A DNA stretch of 64,000 nt from assembly GCA_003508835.1 (NCBI GenBank), contig PUFA01000181.1, positions 1,798,001 to 1,862,000 of the forward strand, in the 5' to 3' direction. Below the pieces are notes generated by a model. That model ran no database searches, was not told the DNA's origin, and saw only the letters and a program-made list of their open reading frames with translations. Source of the DNA: Eonycteris spelaea (taxonomy: Eukaryota; Chordata; Mammalia; Chiroptera; Pteropodidae). The first letter of the stretch is position 1; each line of letters begins with the position of its first letter. The translations under genes and the position numbers were made by a program. Below, one piece after another: positions 55,254 through 64,000 of this stretch.

Positions 55254-56646
55254 CTGTAAAGCAAACAGAAATGACATTACCTGTAGTGACAGATGCTGGG
55301 TCAGGCTGCATTCACAAAAAGTCTGCATACCCACAGATGCAAAGAAACCACCTGAAGCATTTGAAGTCATTCAACCTATAAGAGATCTGTAAGACTTCAA
55401 TGAAGCCATGTACATGATCTAATCCAGTGTGCTTTATCTAACTGTACATTTGTTTAACTTTTCTATTTCCAAAGAATTAATAATTCCAGTCTCATGAAAA
55501 TAGCCCCTCATAGGCAGGAAACTGGTTAAGAAAACCAGCCCTTGGAATCAAGTGAAAGCATATGGCCTGTTACCCTGATTTGTTTATGGAATAAATTCCT
55601 GGGAAGGTGATCAAAGCAGTCCTAGAGGGAGCTGAGCTTCTCAAAGGCCCTGACAAAGCTGAGCGATGGGGAGACCAAAGGAGAAGTTACTCTCTAAATC
55701 ATAAATGGCTGTTGGAGGAGCAAAAGCAGGTTTTTAATGATAGCAAATCATCCTGCCTCTCAGAAAATGAGAAGCTTTTTGCTTTGGGTAAGTCAGGGCA
55801 CAGCAGATGGAGAGTGGTCTAGCGATAGACACTGCTAGGACAGTCAAGTCACTGACACCCTATACCACACTCATGATGGCACAAACTGGAGTCTGTCTTT
55901 GTTATTTACAGCTGATAATCCAACATTTTTCAAACACCTCTATTTGGCTTTCCATGGGTAGAAATCTAAGACTTCTCAACCACGACAGACATTACCATTG
56001 TAACTTTTACACAAAATCAAAACTGACAATTTGTATGGTATTCTTAAGAAAAATATCTAAATACTGGAAATGCGTGGAGCTAAAAGTTGAGCAGAGCCTG
56101 CTGTGGACAAATGGGCTTTCCAGGACTGAATGGGACATGCTCTGCTTCCATACTACTCCGCATAGCAACATATTCCAGGAATTACTGTGAGGAAGTTCTT
56201 CCTATATTTTCAATATGCGGGCAGTTCTTTTTTCTAAGATAGATCTAGAGCTACCAGTCATTCTCACCTGGGAGCAATTTTGCCCCTCAGGGGACATGTG
56301 GCAATGTCTGAAAACACTTTCCATTTCCACAACTAAAGGGTACTATTAGCATCTAGTGGGTAGAGGCCAGGGATGCTGCTAAACATCCTTAAATAAACAG
56401 GACAAGCCCTCCCCACCCCCTTCCCAAAGCAAACTGTCAGTGCCCAGGATGAGAAGTTCTAATCTAGATACTAGAAATTTCCAAAATTGAGTTGACACAG
56501 AAGCAAATGTGATTTGTCAGACGGGAAGAATACCGAGTGTCCACATATGCCTTGGGCTGTCCCTGGAATGCTCATATGGTTGGAAATGTTGTCCAAGGAC
56601 GTTGTCCGAGGCCACAAAGAAAACCACTCAAGAGCTGTTTACTAAC
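55254..56646 (-). other. TIMM22: TIMM22 intron 3
   Basis: 1.4 kb intron with a MER5A-type element at about 56255-56460. The rest is AT-rich and unclassified. Confidence 0.8.
56255..56460 (+). mobile_element. MER5A-type hAT DNA transposon fossil
   Basis: Contains CACCTGGGAGCAATTTTGCC, GGGGACATGTGGCAATGTCT, ATCTAGTGGGTAGAGGCCAG, GGATGCTGCTAAACATCCTT and AGGACAAGCCCTCCCC in the order of MER5A. Near full length and non-coding. Confidence 0.92.
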
Positions 56647-56719
56647 CTCTGAAACCAATGGCTCCTCCAGTGATGCAGCCACTAATGACACTGTTCCTCC
56701 AATCTGATTTTCCCCGGTA
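56647..56719 (-). CDS. TIMM22: TIMM22 exon 3
   Basis: 73 nt: 24 codons YRGKSDWRNSVISGCITGGA, IGFR plus G. It covers the loop and the start of the third membrane segment, with the glycine pattern G-C-I-T-G-G-A-I-G. Acceptor CCCACAG, donor GTTAGT. K and R replace residues seen in the human sequence as I recall it; both are conservative loop changes. Confidence 0.97.
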
Positions 56720-57201
56720 CTGTGGGTGGAGAAGTACAGTTTAGAGCCAAAGAAACAAGACAAACAAGTTGATTAAGGAAAAAAATACAGGGTTTTTAGC
56801 TGGCTTATTTAGTCTCTCCCTAAAGGAAACCTAATATTTTTCTCTTTCAAAAGTGTGATTCCTAAAATTTGCATGTGTTCATAGATGCTCCCTACAGGTA
56901 GTACCTGACTGCTGACACCAAGTGCAGCATTTGAGAAATAATCAAAATCCCTTCTTGGGTTCCCCAATAAGTCTCGTGTTTAAAATCATTAACTGACTTC
57001 TAGCCTACAAAAAGAACTAAGAAATCATGCAAACCCAAATCATAAGCACACAAAGTTTACATTAGGGGCTATTTAATGGAAGTTCAATCTAACAACTATC
57101 AGATGTTTCTGATCTGCTTTCTAATAACATTAAGAGCACTACTCTTTAGAAGTCATAAGATGGCAGCAGGCAAAGATTTCTCAGAAGGGGGAGAGACTTA
57201 C
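56720..57201 (-). other. TIMM22: TIMM22 intron 2
   Basis: 482 bp intron, GTAAGT...CCCACAG on the minus strand. No repeat recognised. Confidence 0.85.
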
Positions 57202-57398
57202 AGATTCTACCAAACATTCGGTGCAAGAAAACATGGCGCCCACAATGGCAAAATTTTTGGCGTAGGACATTCCTCTCTGCCCCATGTCTTTAAGAACTTC
57301 TTTTGCCGTCGGTGTACGGTAAGGATCCTTAGGGTCAAAGCCCACATTGGTATCAATGCCAGCAGTGAACACCCCAAATGCACCTCCCAGGACAAATC
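57202..57398 (-). CDS. TIMM22: TIMM22 exon 2
   Basis: 197 nt: GA completes glycine, then 65 codons FVLGGAFGVFTAGIDTNVGF ... GMSYAKNFAIVGAMFSCTEC, LVES. It includes the first glycine-rich membrane segment, the conserved matrix or intermembrane loop with D-P-K-D-P-Y-R-T-P-T, and the second segment with cysteine 141. Acceptor TTTTAG, donor GTAAGT. Confidence 0.98.
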
Positions 57399-57719
57399 CT
57401 AAAACAAACACAGAGATGAAGATTTCTTCGGCATGTTTTCTGGATTACTTTAATGGGGTCATACTCATATAGCACATTCAGAAAAGAAGACATCCCCCCT
57501 GGCAACACAAACTCTCCACCTAATTTCCTCCTTACACAATCCAGGATCTATCTTGTTAACAGCTTCTTCTCTGTCTTCTCTTGCATTTCTTCCTCATATT
57601 TTCTCAGTTTGGTCTTTAACCTTCTGTTCTCTCTCTACATTCTCTCACATATAAGCAGTCACCCTTGAGTTCAGCTATCAACTTTGCAACTCACTCCCCT
57701 GACAACCGTAACATTCATA

Positions 57720-57905
57720 ATAGTCATTTAGTGAGTACCATGTGCCAATTACTCTGACGTTTTATAGTCATAGCCTCATTTATTCCTCACACTAATCCTG
57801 TGAGGAAGATACTATTATACTCGCCTTTCTATAGCTGAAGAAACTGAGGCTCAGAGAGGTTAAGTAACGTGCCTGAAGTCGCCTGAATTTACCAAATGGC
57901 AAACA
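57720..57905 (-). repeat. MIR SINE, reverse orientation
   Basis: TGAGTACCATGTGCCAATTA, CCTCATTTATTCCTCACACT, CTGTGAGGAAGATACTATTA, AAACTGAGGCTCAGAGAGGT and TAAGTAACGTGCCTGAAGTC match reverse MIR closely. Confidence 0.9.
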
Positions 57906-57990
57906 CTACACTGCTGTCCACATCTGAGCTTCCTGAGCCTGCTGGGCATTCCCACATGGAAACTGTCCTCTCATCACCTCAAGGTCAATA

Positions 57991-58284
57991 CAGTTGACCC
58001 TTGAACAATGCAAGGTTAGGGGGTGCCAAGACCCCCCCAGTCAAAATTCTGCATGTAACTTCTGACTCTGCAAAAACTTAGTTGTCCCTCAGTATCTGTG
58101 AGGGACTGGTTCTGGACTCCCGCAAATACTAAAATACACAGGTGCTCAGTGCCCTATATAAAATGGCGTAGAGTAATGCATACAGTTGGCTGATAAAAAC
58201 AATACATTTTTTTTTCAATTTATTGAAAAAAAATCTGGGAAGTGGACCCAAGCAGTTCAAACCCATGTTGTTCCAGGTTAAACT
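57991..58284. mobile_element. Tigger/pogo-like non-autonomous DNA transposon
   Basis: Starts CAGTTGACCCTTGAACAATG directly after a TA dinucleotide and ends in a matching inverted block (CAGTTCAAACCCATGTTGTT, CCAGGTTAAACT). The interior has GTTGTCCCTCAGTATCTGTG and GGACTGGTTCTGGACTCCCG, typical of the pogo/Tigger group. Subfamily not assigned. Confidence 0.82.
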
Positions 58285-58539
58285 ATGTTCAATGAAATCA
58301 TGGTCACCTCCCTTCCAGACTTTCTTGCTTATGGCTGTCTTTCCAGTCACCCCAGCTCCAAACTTCAAGGTCATTTCTGACTGTTTCCTTGTTTCCCCCA
58401 TAACCCCATGTCCACAATTACCATCCTCATGCAGGGTCTTTATCACTTCCACCGTGAAGCACTACAAAGACTCATTTATCTCAATAAATATGTAAGTGAT
58501 TTACCAGTCAAGCACAATGATGAACAAAGACCCAGCCCA

Positions 58540-59330
58540 TTCCTCATGGAAATGTCCTATATGGTCTCCCCATCCAGAGACTTCTTTCCTCCACTACACT
58601 GCATCCTGAGTCATGCATATTATCACTTGTTACTCTCCTAAAAAAAAAAAACCTATCAATGCCTACAGGCAAAAAGCCCCAATCCCCCACTCTTCCCCAC
58701 ACTTGAAATGACATTTCTCTTCCTCTTTGTCCACGCTATTCTCTCAATCCTTCAAGATACAGACCAGTCTCACCCTCTCTTGCAGCTTTCCCCAAACCAA
58801 AAAAAAAAAGCTCTCTCTTCCTTCTACTAACTTCACATTTCTACTCTCACCATGTCTTTTATTCTGAGATTTCAACTCAGCTGTAAATGTAGTCAACCTC
58901 TTTACCCTGCACACAGGAGGGACACCCAACATTCTCAAATAAATCCTCAATAGGTTAAAAAAAAAAAAAAGGACTTGGCCTTTTTTGACCGCTGACCACT
59001 CTGTCTAGACACTGGCCACTCTGGTCTTTTTCAAACCTTTGCACTTGCTGTTCCCTATGTCTGTAGCACTCTCCTGCCAGGCTCTTGCTCAACGGTCTTC
59101 GATACATATTTTATACACACACGCGCGCACCACACACACACACGTGTATATACAAATGCATATGTATGTATACATATATAAATACACATAAATGTGTGTT
59201 TATAAATGTTAGCTTCGTGAGAACAAGGTTCTTGTCTCTCACACTGTCTTTCCACCACCTCTTGGCACGTGATGGCTGCTCAGTGACAATTTGTTGACAG
59301 AATAATTATCTAAAAGTGAATGAAGAAATA
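58540..59330 (+). repeat. L2-like LINE fragments
   Basis: Contains CTTTGCACTTGCTGTTCCCT, ATGTCTGTAGCACTCTCCTG and GACAATTTGTTGACAGAATA in the L2 3' order, preceded by decayed text with poly(A)-rich interruptions. Limits are uncertain and more than one piece may be present. Confidence 0.6.
59113..59195. repeat. CA/CG/TA low-complexity region
   Basis: Alternating (CA)n, (CG)n and (TA)n stretches with two short breaks, e.g. ACACACACGCGCGCAC then CACACACACACACGTGTATA. Prone to slippage and Z-DNA. Confidence 0.85.
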
Positions 59331-59522
59331 ATGAACGAAGTCAACCATTTTATAACCTCCAGGCCCCAACCCATAGTACCCATTCCCTGAATCAATTTCC
59401 AGAGGATCCGGAGAAGGTCGCTAGAGTTCACTGAACGAGGCGGAGCTTGGCAGAGGACCTCGCTGCCATCCAAGCCCTCAGCCGCCCAAGGGTCCCCCTC
59501 GGACCCCCTCGCCTTGCCTCAC

Positions 59523-59759
59523 CTCCCACGCAGGCCAGCGCTGCCTTGAAGGCGCAGCTTTCCATCGCCCTCTCGATCATCTTCTGCTCCTCACTCTTGA
59601 CAGGACTCGGGATCCCACCCAGGCTACCAGGCTCCAGAAGCCGGGGCTGGCGCTTGTCACCCACCAGGTACTGCAGAAGAAGGCTGTACTGCAGCGGGGC
59701 TTCAGCGGAATCCGCCGCCTCAGGCGCGGAGCCCCCGGCACTGGGGCCGTTGCCGCCAT
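59523..59759 (-). CDS. TIMM22: TIMM22 exon 1, with a 1-base deletion
   Basis: The start ATG is at 59759-59757 in a good context (GGC before ATG). MAATAP is followed by a frame break: the run of five C at 59732-59736 (plus strand) should have six to continue G-G-S-A-P-E and then A-P-L-Q-Y-S-L-L-L-Q-Y-L. From there the second frame matches Tim22 to the donor: YLVGDKRQPRLLEPGSLGGI, then SEEQKMIERAMESCAFKAAL, ACVG. The exon is 237 nt where 238 are expected. Cysteine 69 lies in M-E-S-C-A. The deletion is probably a homopolymer error, since exons 2-4 are perfect. Confidence 0.93.
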
Positions 59760-60230
59760 GAGTGTATTGGCTCAGGAAACCCTGGCGTCTTTCTTCCCAC
59801 AGCAGATTCCACCGGCTTCACGTTAGAGCCTTGCGCGCCTAACCACTGTGCAGCAACGGCAGATTCGAGCAGGTCCGAGGAAGCTATGCAAGCAAAGTCT
59901 GCTCGTGCGCACCCGGCGAAGAACTGAGATGTTCCCCAAAAGCCTCTCATCAATACTGAATCAGACTTGTGCAGCGTTCCCAGGAGCGCTGACAAACGAG
60001 TGAGATTCACCCCAACGCCCTCATCTTCCGGGATGCAGCGCGGTGCCTACCGGGATTTGCAGTTCTAACACGTACACCCAAGGCATTTCCCAGGAAGCCT
60101 TGCGCGGGCACTCGCGCCTCCGTCTTCTCAGGAGCTCCTGACAGGACTGGAGCGGAGCGGCGGCGCTCCGGCGAAGCTGCAGCACGCCGGGACGCCGGTA
60201 GGGGGAGCACGCGCCTCACCACTGTGAAAG
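59760..60230 (-). promoter_or_regulatory. TIMM22: TIMM22 CpG-rich promoter
   Basis: CpG-rich sequence directly upstream of the TIMM22 ATG with no TATA box. On the minus strand near 60070-60040 it reads GAACTGCAAATCCCGGTAGG, close to the ZNF143/THAP11 motif (ACTACAANTCCC) common at promoters of housekeeping and mitochondrial genes. A CTTCCGGG ETS-type site (about 60026-60033, plus) is nearby. The start site is not determinable here. Confidence 0.75.
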
Positions 60231-60839
60231 CATGGTATAATGTATGGGTATACTACATTTGTGTTCAGTGAGTAAACCTTTGAGGGAGAGAGGGGGCCAA
60301 AAAAATCAATGAACGAATGAAGTGAAGCTAACCAAGCGTAAGAAAAATCAGGGACGGTGATAGGAAGTGGAGGTGACTGGCCGGATAGAGAGCGCAAGGG
60401 TAGCTAAAGCTGCTGCTCATTCCAGCCAGTTGTTGTCAATGGAATTACTGATGTAGGAGTAGAAGTACCATGAAAAGCATAATTTATGTTATCTTGAACC
60501 AATTAAAGTGTTTGCCTGCTTGCATGCTCAGAATCCGAAGGTAAACTGAGATAGTACTATATATGAATCCAGAAAAACTGGATTTTACGGTACTGAAATA
60601 GATCCCAAGCTACTGTATTGATTCAGACTAGCAATATTTGGGTGTATCGGCTACAGGAAACATAATGGAAATAGAAAGTGGTGAGGGCAGCTCGTCAACA
60701 TAGGCTGAGATCATTCTTTGGTATCCAGAGTTCTCTGTGCTGACCAGCAGACATGATTCACCCTGCTTCCATTCCCACTAGACCACTGAAAGAGCTAATC
60801 CTAAATTCCCCAGCGACTTTCCACTTATTGAATCTAATT

Positions 60840-61200
60840 TGGAATTTTTACTAGACTTCTCAGCTGCATTTGACACCACGGACTACTCCTTCCTTCTTTG
60901 AAGCTTCTTCACAGTTTCGGTGAAACCCCTTTCTCCTGGTTTTGCTGCAGCCTCTCCAGTTGCTCATTCTTCTCTGCAGGCACCTCTGCCTGACCTTTTC
61001 CTGTTGGTCTTCTCAGGGCTTCAGTCTTTATTCTCTTTCATGCAACTCATCCACACTCATGGCTTATACTACCATCCAAATGTATTAATGACTCCCAAGT
61101 CTTTATCTCCAGCTTAGACTTTTCTCATAAGCACAAGAACCAGGCATTTTCCGTAGGCACCTCTAACTCAACACCCACCCTGACAAACACCCTTCTCTTT
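60840..61200 (+). repeat. L2 LINE fragment (ORF2 3' region)
   Basis: CAGCTGCATTTGACACCACG, CTCCTGGTTTTGCTGCAGCC, CAGGGCTTCAGTCTTTATTC, ACACTCATGGCTTATACTAC, AATGACTCCCAAGTCTTTAT, CTCCAGCTTAGACTTTTCTC follow the L2 ORF2 3' region in order. Frameshifted and dead. Confidence 0.85.
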
Positions 61201-62776
61201 TAGATTAATGAGGGGCCCAGGGATCTGATCTATGCTGAGGTCTTATGGGCCAAAGTTGGATCTGAGAGAAGTTGGGACAGGCCCCCAGGCACATCCCTTG
61301 GCCTTGAAAAGCAAAGAATGATCTAAAAATTAATCCATGGGACTAGTTAGAGAGCAATAATCGATGTAGAAATGAACAGTCTATAGCAGAGTTCAGGTGA
61401 GATCCAAGTACGTGCAGAAATTCCATGTGGCCATGGTACATGAGGGAAGAAGCCTTTTATGGAACATCCTTGGCCCAGGTCACAGATGGAGAGAGAACAG
61501 TTACAGATACAGACACTGATCTGGTATCTCTCTCCCCCAACCCATGCCTTCAATAGGTGGAATGGGTTTTACCTGATGGAAAACTTGAACATCTGAAAGC
61601 ATATTCCAGAAGTGATAAGTGGTTTCCTATGTCTGTTTCCATGGGTTGAACCTTTTCCAGTAGTCGAGGGATCTTATCTGTTCATGGCATCATTGGGAGT
61701 CCAGCAGCTCTCATGTTACAGTTTGGTTCTCTAATCCAGTTTTTCTGTTCTGGCACAAGGGTATGGGGTTAGGGCAGCATCTCAGTGGGTCAGAGAGAAC
61801 AGGAGACTTTTAAAGATGATTTAGATTCACAGGGACAGTTGTAGGAAGAGTTGGAACACTTTGAGTTGGTGACCCATCACTTGAAGGACTCTGGATAGTG
61901 GCACAGATGGGTAGGTGTTAACTGGAGGGCCTGATCATATCTCACCCAGGTGTCTAAGACCCTAGCTGGCCTGTAGTTCACCTAGTATGTCACTGGAGCT
62001 CAAGAGTAAAAGCAATAGCACGAGTGGGATGAAATGAGGCAGTCCAAGTTGGGAAATGCATTGTATCCCATGTGGGTTTGAGCTGTTTGTGAATTTGGTA
62101 ACAGTGAGTAGTCTAAATAGTCCTGTCACTAGTAGGAGGTATGGCACATAGATACTTTGAGTAGCCAACTGATTCACTCACTATAGATAGTGGGTACTGG
62201 ACAAATGACTTTGTATTTAAAGGGCCTTGACTCATGTCCTTCAAAACCAGATGATAGCTAAAAGCTAAAAATGGAGATATGGCATCTGAGAAACTCATGC
62301 AAGAAGATATTAGTAAGATGTAGACATAACTGGGCTGGAGCAGGAGCTAATGTACACTGAGAAGGTGACAATATCCACCAGCATCACCAGGATGGAGTAT
62401 AAGTCAGAGGTGGAATCCAAGAATATTTAGGAACCAGGAGTTGGTATAATCCGTGTACTGCCAGTCACATGTGGTTGCACAAGGCAGTGTATTAGTTTTA
62501 ACATAGGGCCCCCTGAAGCCCTGCATACCTGTTTGGCTAAAGTTGCTGGTTAGGAAGAAACGATGGGTCAGGTACCATACTTGGACAGAGGCTGCCTCTA
62601 CTGGGTATACTGCCATACCACCTATCTCTTTCTCTCTAAAATCCCTCATGGACAGCCCTAGATCCCTCAGAGATGTCTATACAGCATTTCTTAGGTCAGC
62701 AGCAAGTGAGGTAAATAGCAGCCAATTTTTCCAGGCAGAGGATCCCAGGTTAAAGTCATTTTCACTCCTTTTGGTC

Positions 62777-62784
62777 CTCTAGAT
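62777..62784. repeat. Target-site duplication, left copy (hAT-like copy 2)
   Basis: CTCTAGAT; the right copy at 63010-63017 is CTCTAAAT, one mismatch. Eight bases is the hallmark length of hAT insertions. Confidence 0.85.
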
Positions 62785-63009
62785 CAGACATCTCCAACCA
62801 CCAGGCTGCAGACTGGTGCTGGTCCATGGCCTATTAGGAACTGGGCTGCACAGAAGGAGGTAAGTGGTGGGGGAGCAAGCAAAGCTTCATCTGTATTTGT
62901 AGCCGCTTCTCAGCACTAGCATTGCTGTCTCAGCTCCTCCTCAGATCATCAGACATTAGATTCTCATAGAAACACCTATCCCTAGTGCCAAAAAGGTTGG
63001 GGACTGCTG
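62785..63009 (+). mobile_element. Non-autonomous hAT-like DNA transposon, copy 2
   Basis: Starts CAGACATCTCCAACCACCAG and ends AAAGGTTGGGGACTGCTG. The interior shares GGAACTGGGCTGCACAGAAG and GCAAAGCTTCATCTGTATTT with copy 1 at 35222-35438. It is flanked by a near-perfect 8 bp duplication. The same family therefore sits once in ABR and once upstream of TIMM22, in the same orientation. Confidence 0.9.
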
Positions 63010-63017
63010 CTCTAAAT
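63010..63017. repeat. Target-site duplication, right copy (hAT-like copy 2)
   Basis: CTCTAAAT; see 62777-62784. Confidence 0.85.
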
Positions 63018-64000
63018 TCCTGTCCAGCATTGCTGTTCATACGGACATGAAGAGTTTGTAAGACGGAAAGCAGGACCAGCATTCAGGATGCTAAGGCCAA
63101 CCTGGGTCTTAGGGGAAAACTATCTTATCATCCCTACCCAAGAGAAGCCACTTTAGTCCAAGGTGGGCTCTCTGAGGTCTCAGGAGGTAGCACCAGTATG
63201 AGGGCTGGCAGGAAATGCTCTGCGTTGTGAACTGGGAGCAAATGGACTGAAGTCTCAAGCCCCAGTAGGAAGCCTCAGAAAGTAAAGAATAGCCTGAATC
63301 TATATCAGTTAGAAAAATCAGATCTGCAAGTCAGCCCCTCACTCCCACCCCTGAAATCAGAGAAGCAGATCTGAGAGGCCAGTTAGCGGGTTTGCCTAAG
63401 AGGGTGTGGTTTTTATTGCCTACTCAAAGGTAGAAGCTGTTATGGGGCTATGGGTGTCAGATGGGCCTAAATTAGAATTTATTTTCCTCCTCAAATCTGC
63501 TCTTTCTGAGTTTCTTATCTGGGTGAATGATGCTTTCATGCACTTAATTAGTAAACTCCTTGCTTCCAGCAGGCCTTATACCTTAAAATATCCTTTAAAT
63601 TCACCCTTTCTATTTTACTCATTGCCACTGCTATAGTTTGGGCTCTAGTCTTTTTTCATGTAATGGAATCTTAATTCATCTCCATACCGCCTATCTTGCT
63701 TTTCTCCAAACCAGCCACACAGTGATATCTCAGCGCAGAAACATGATCATGTTCCTTCTTGGAATTCTTCTCTATGCCAGGATAAATCTAAACTCATAGT
63801 GTTGCTTTTACAATTTATACCCAGGAAGACATATGCTTTAGTCCAAGTTTAGTTCTTGTTCAAACATTTTCATTCCAAGTTGCCTGCTTTCGATATCTCT
63901 TTGATCTAAAAGTGATGGCTCAGAATCATTCTTAATAATCTGTGGTCTTTATAGTGTTTGAGAGCTGAGTTTGGACTTTTTGATTCCTTGTCTGACTTGT

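Larger units (their letters stand above)
57399..59522 (-). other. TIMM22: TIMM22 intron 1
   Basis: 2.1 kb intron with a reverse MIR (about 57720-57905), a Tigger-like element (57991-58284), an L2-like stretch (about 58540-59330) and an alternating CA/CG/TA low-complexity region near 59113-59190. Confidence 0.75.
53235..59800 (-). other. TIMM22: TIMM22 gene (gene span)
   Basis: Four minus-strand coding exons give the complete 194-residue Tim22, the pore subunit of the TIM22 translocase of the mitochondrial inner membrane. TIM22 inserts multi-spanning carriers such as the ADP/ATP carrier. The protein belongs to the Tim17/Tim22/Tim23 family with glycine-rich membrane segments (G-x-x-x-G type). 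The two cysteines that form the intramolecular disulfide in human Tim22 (69 and 141) are present. Exon 1 lacks one base as given. The span includes a tentative 3' UTR. The gene converges with ABR, as in human. Confidence 0.97.
60231..64000. other. Intergenic region upstream of TIMM22
   Basis: No gene identified. It contains an L2 piece (about 60840-61200), an unclassified stretch (about 61200-62776), a second hAT-like copy (62785-63009) and another possible L2-like stretch (about 63600-63900). CpG density drops sharply after 60230. Confidence 0.65.

Noticed and set aside
1..64000. CRISPR arrays, operons, phage or bacterial mobile elements
   Set aside because: No regularly spaced identical repeats; exon-intron structure and MIR/L2 repeats show a mammalian genome.

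Overview
The window is nuclear DNA from a placental mammal. It has intron-rich genes with GT-AG splicing, MIR, L2, old L1 and DNA-transposon fossils, and two adjacent conserved genes that also lie tail to tail in human 17p13.3. I see no primate Alu, rodent B1/B2, ruminant, carnivore or vespertilionid-type SINE. The youngest-looking insertions are a 5S-rRNA-derived retrocopy and a 5'-truncated L1, each with a clean target-site duplication. 5S-derived SINEs are known from fruit bats, so a pteropodid bat is possible, but this is only a hint.

Positions 1 to about 52,745 (+ strand) hold the 3' part of ABR, a BCR-family Rho regulator. Seventeen consecutive coding exons cover the end of the DH (RhoGEF) domain, the PH domain, the C2 domain and the whole RhoGAP domain, followed by a 2.6 kb 3' UTR with an AATAAA signal. 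Earlier exons lie upstream of the window. A CpG-rich segment at 29.3-29.9 kb, inside the 29 kb intron before the GAP exons, looks like an internal promoter and first exon for a short product lacking DH, PH and C2.

Positions about 53,240-59,760 (- strand) hold all four coding exons of TIMM22, the 194-residue channel subunit of the mitochondrial carrier translocase. TIMM22 and ABR converge. The TIMM22 CpG promoter is at 59.76-60.23 kb. From there to 64,000 I find only repeats and unidentified sequence.

The most notable observation is a set of single-base losses in coding homopolymers. ABR exons at 9743-9846 and 10809-10882 each lack one T, TIMM22 exon 1 lacks one C (plus strand), and the internal ABR first exon is out of frame by one base. 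All other exons match the expected length and phase exactly. The simplest explanation is homopolymer under-calling in a draft assembly rather than loss of two essential genes. Both damaged ABR exons are phase-symmetric, so skipping either keeps frame.

I found no new biological system. The remaining points of interest are nested and duplicated transposon copies, a 40 bp Z-DNA-prone tract, an antisense ORF ending at a consensus splice donor, and a stretch near 61.2-62.8 kb that I cannot classify.
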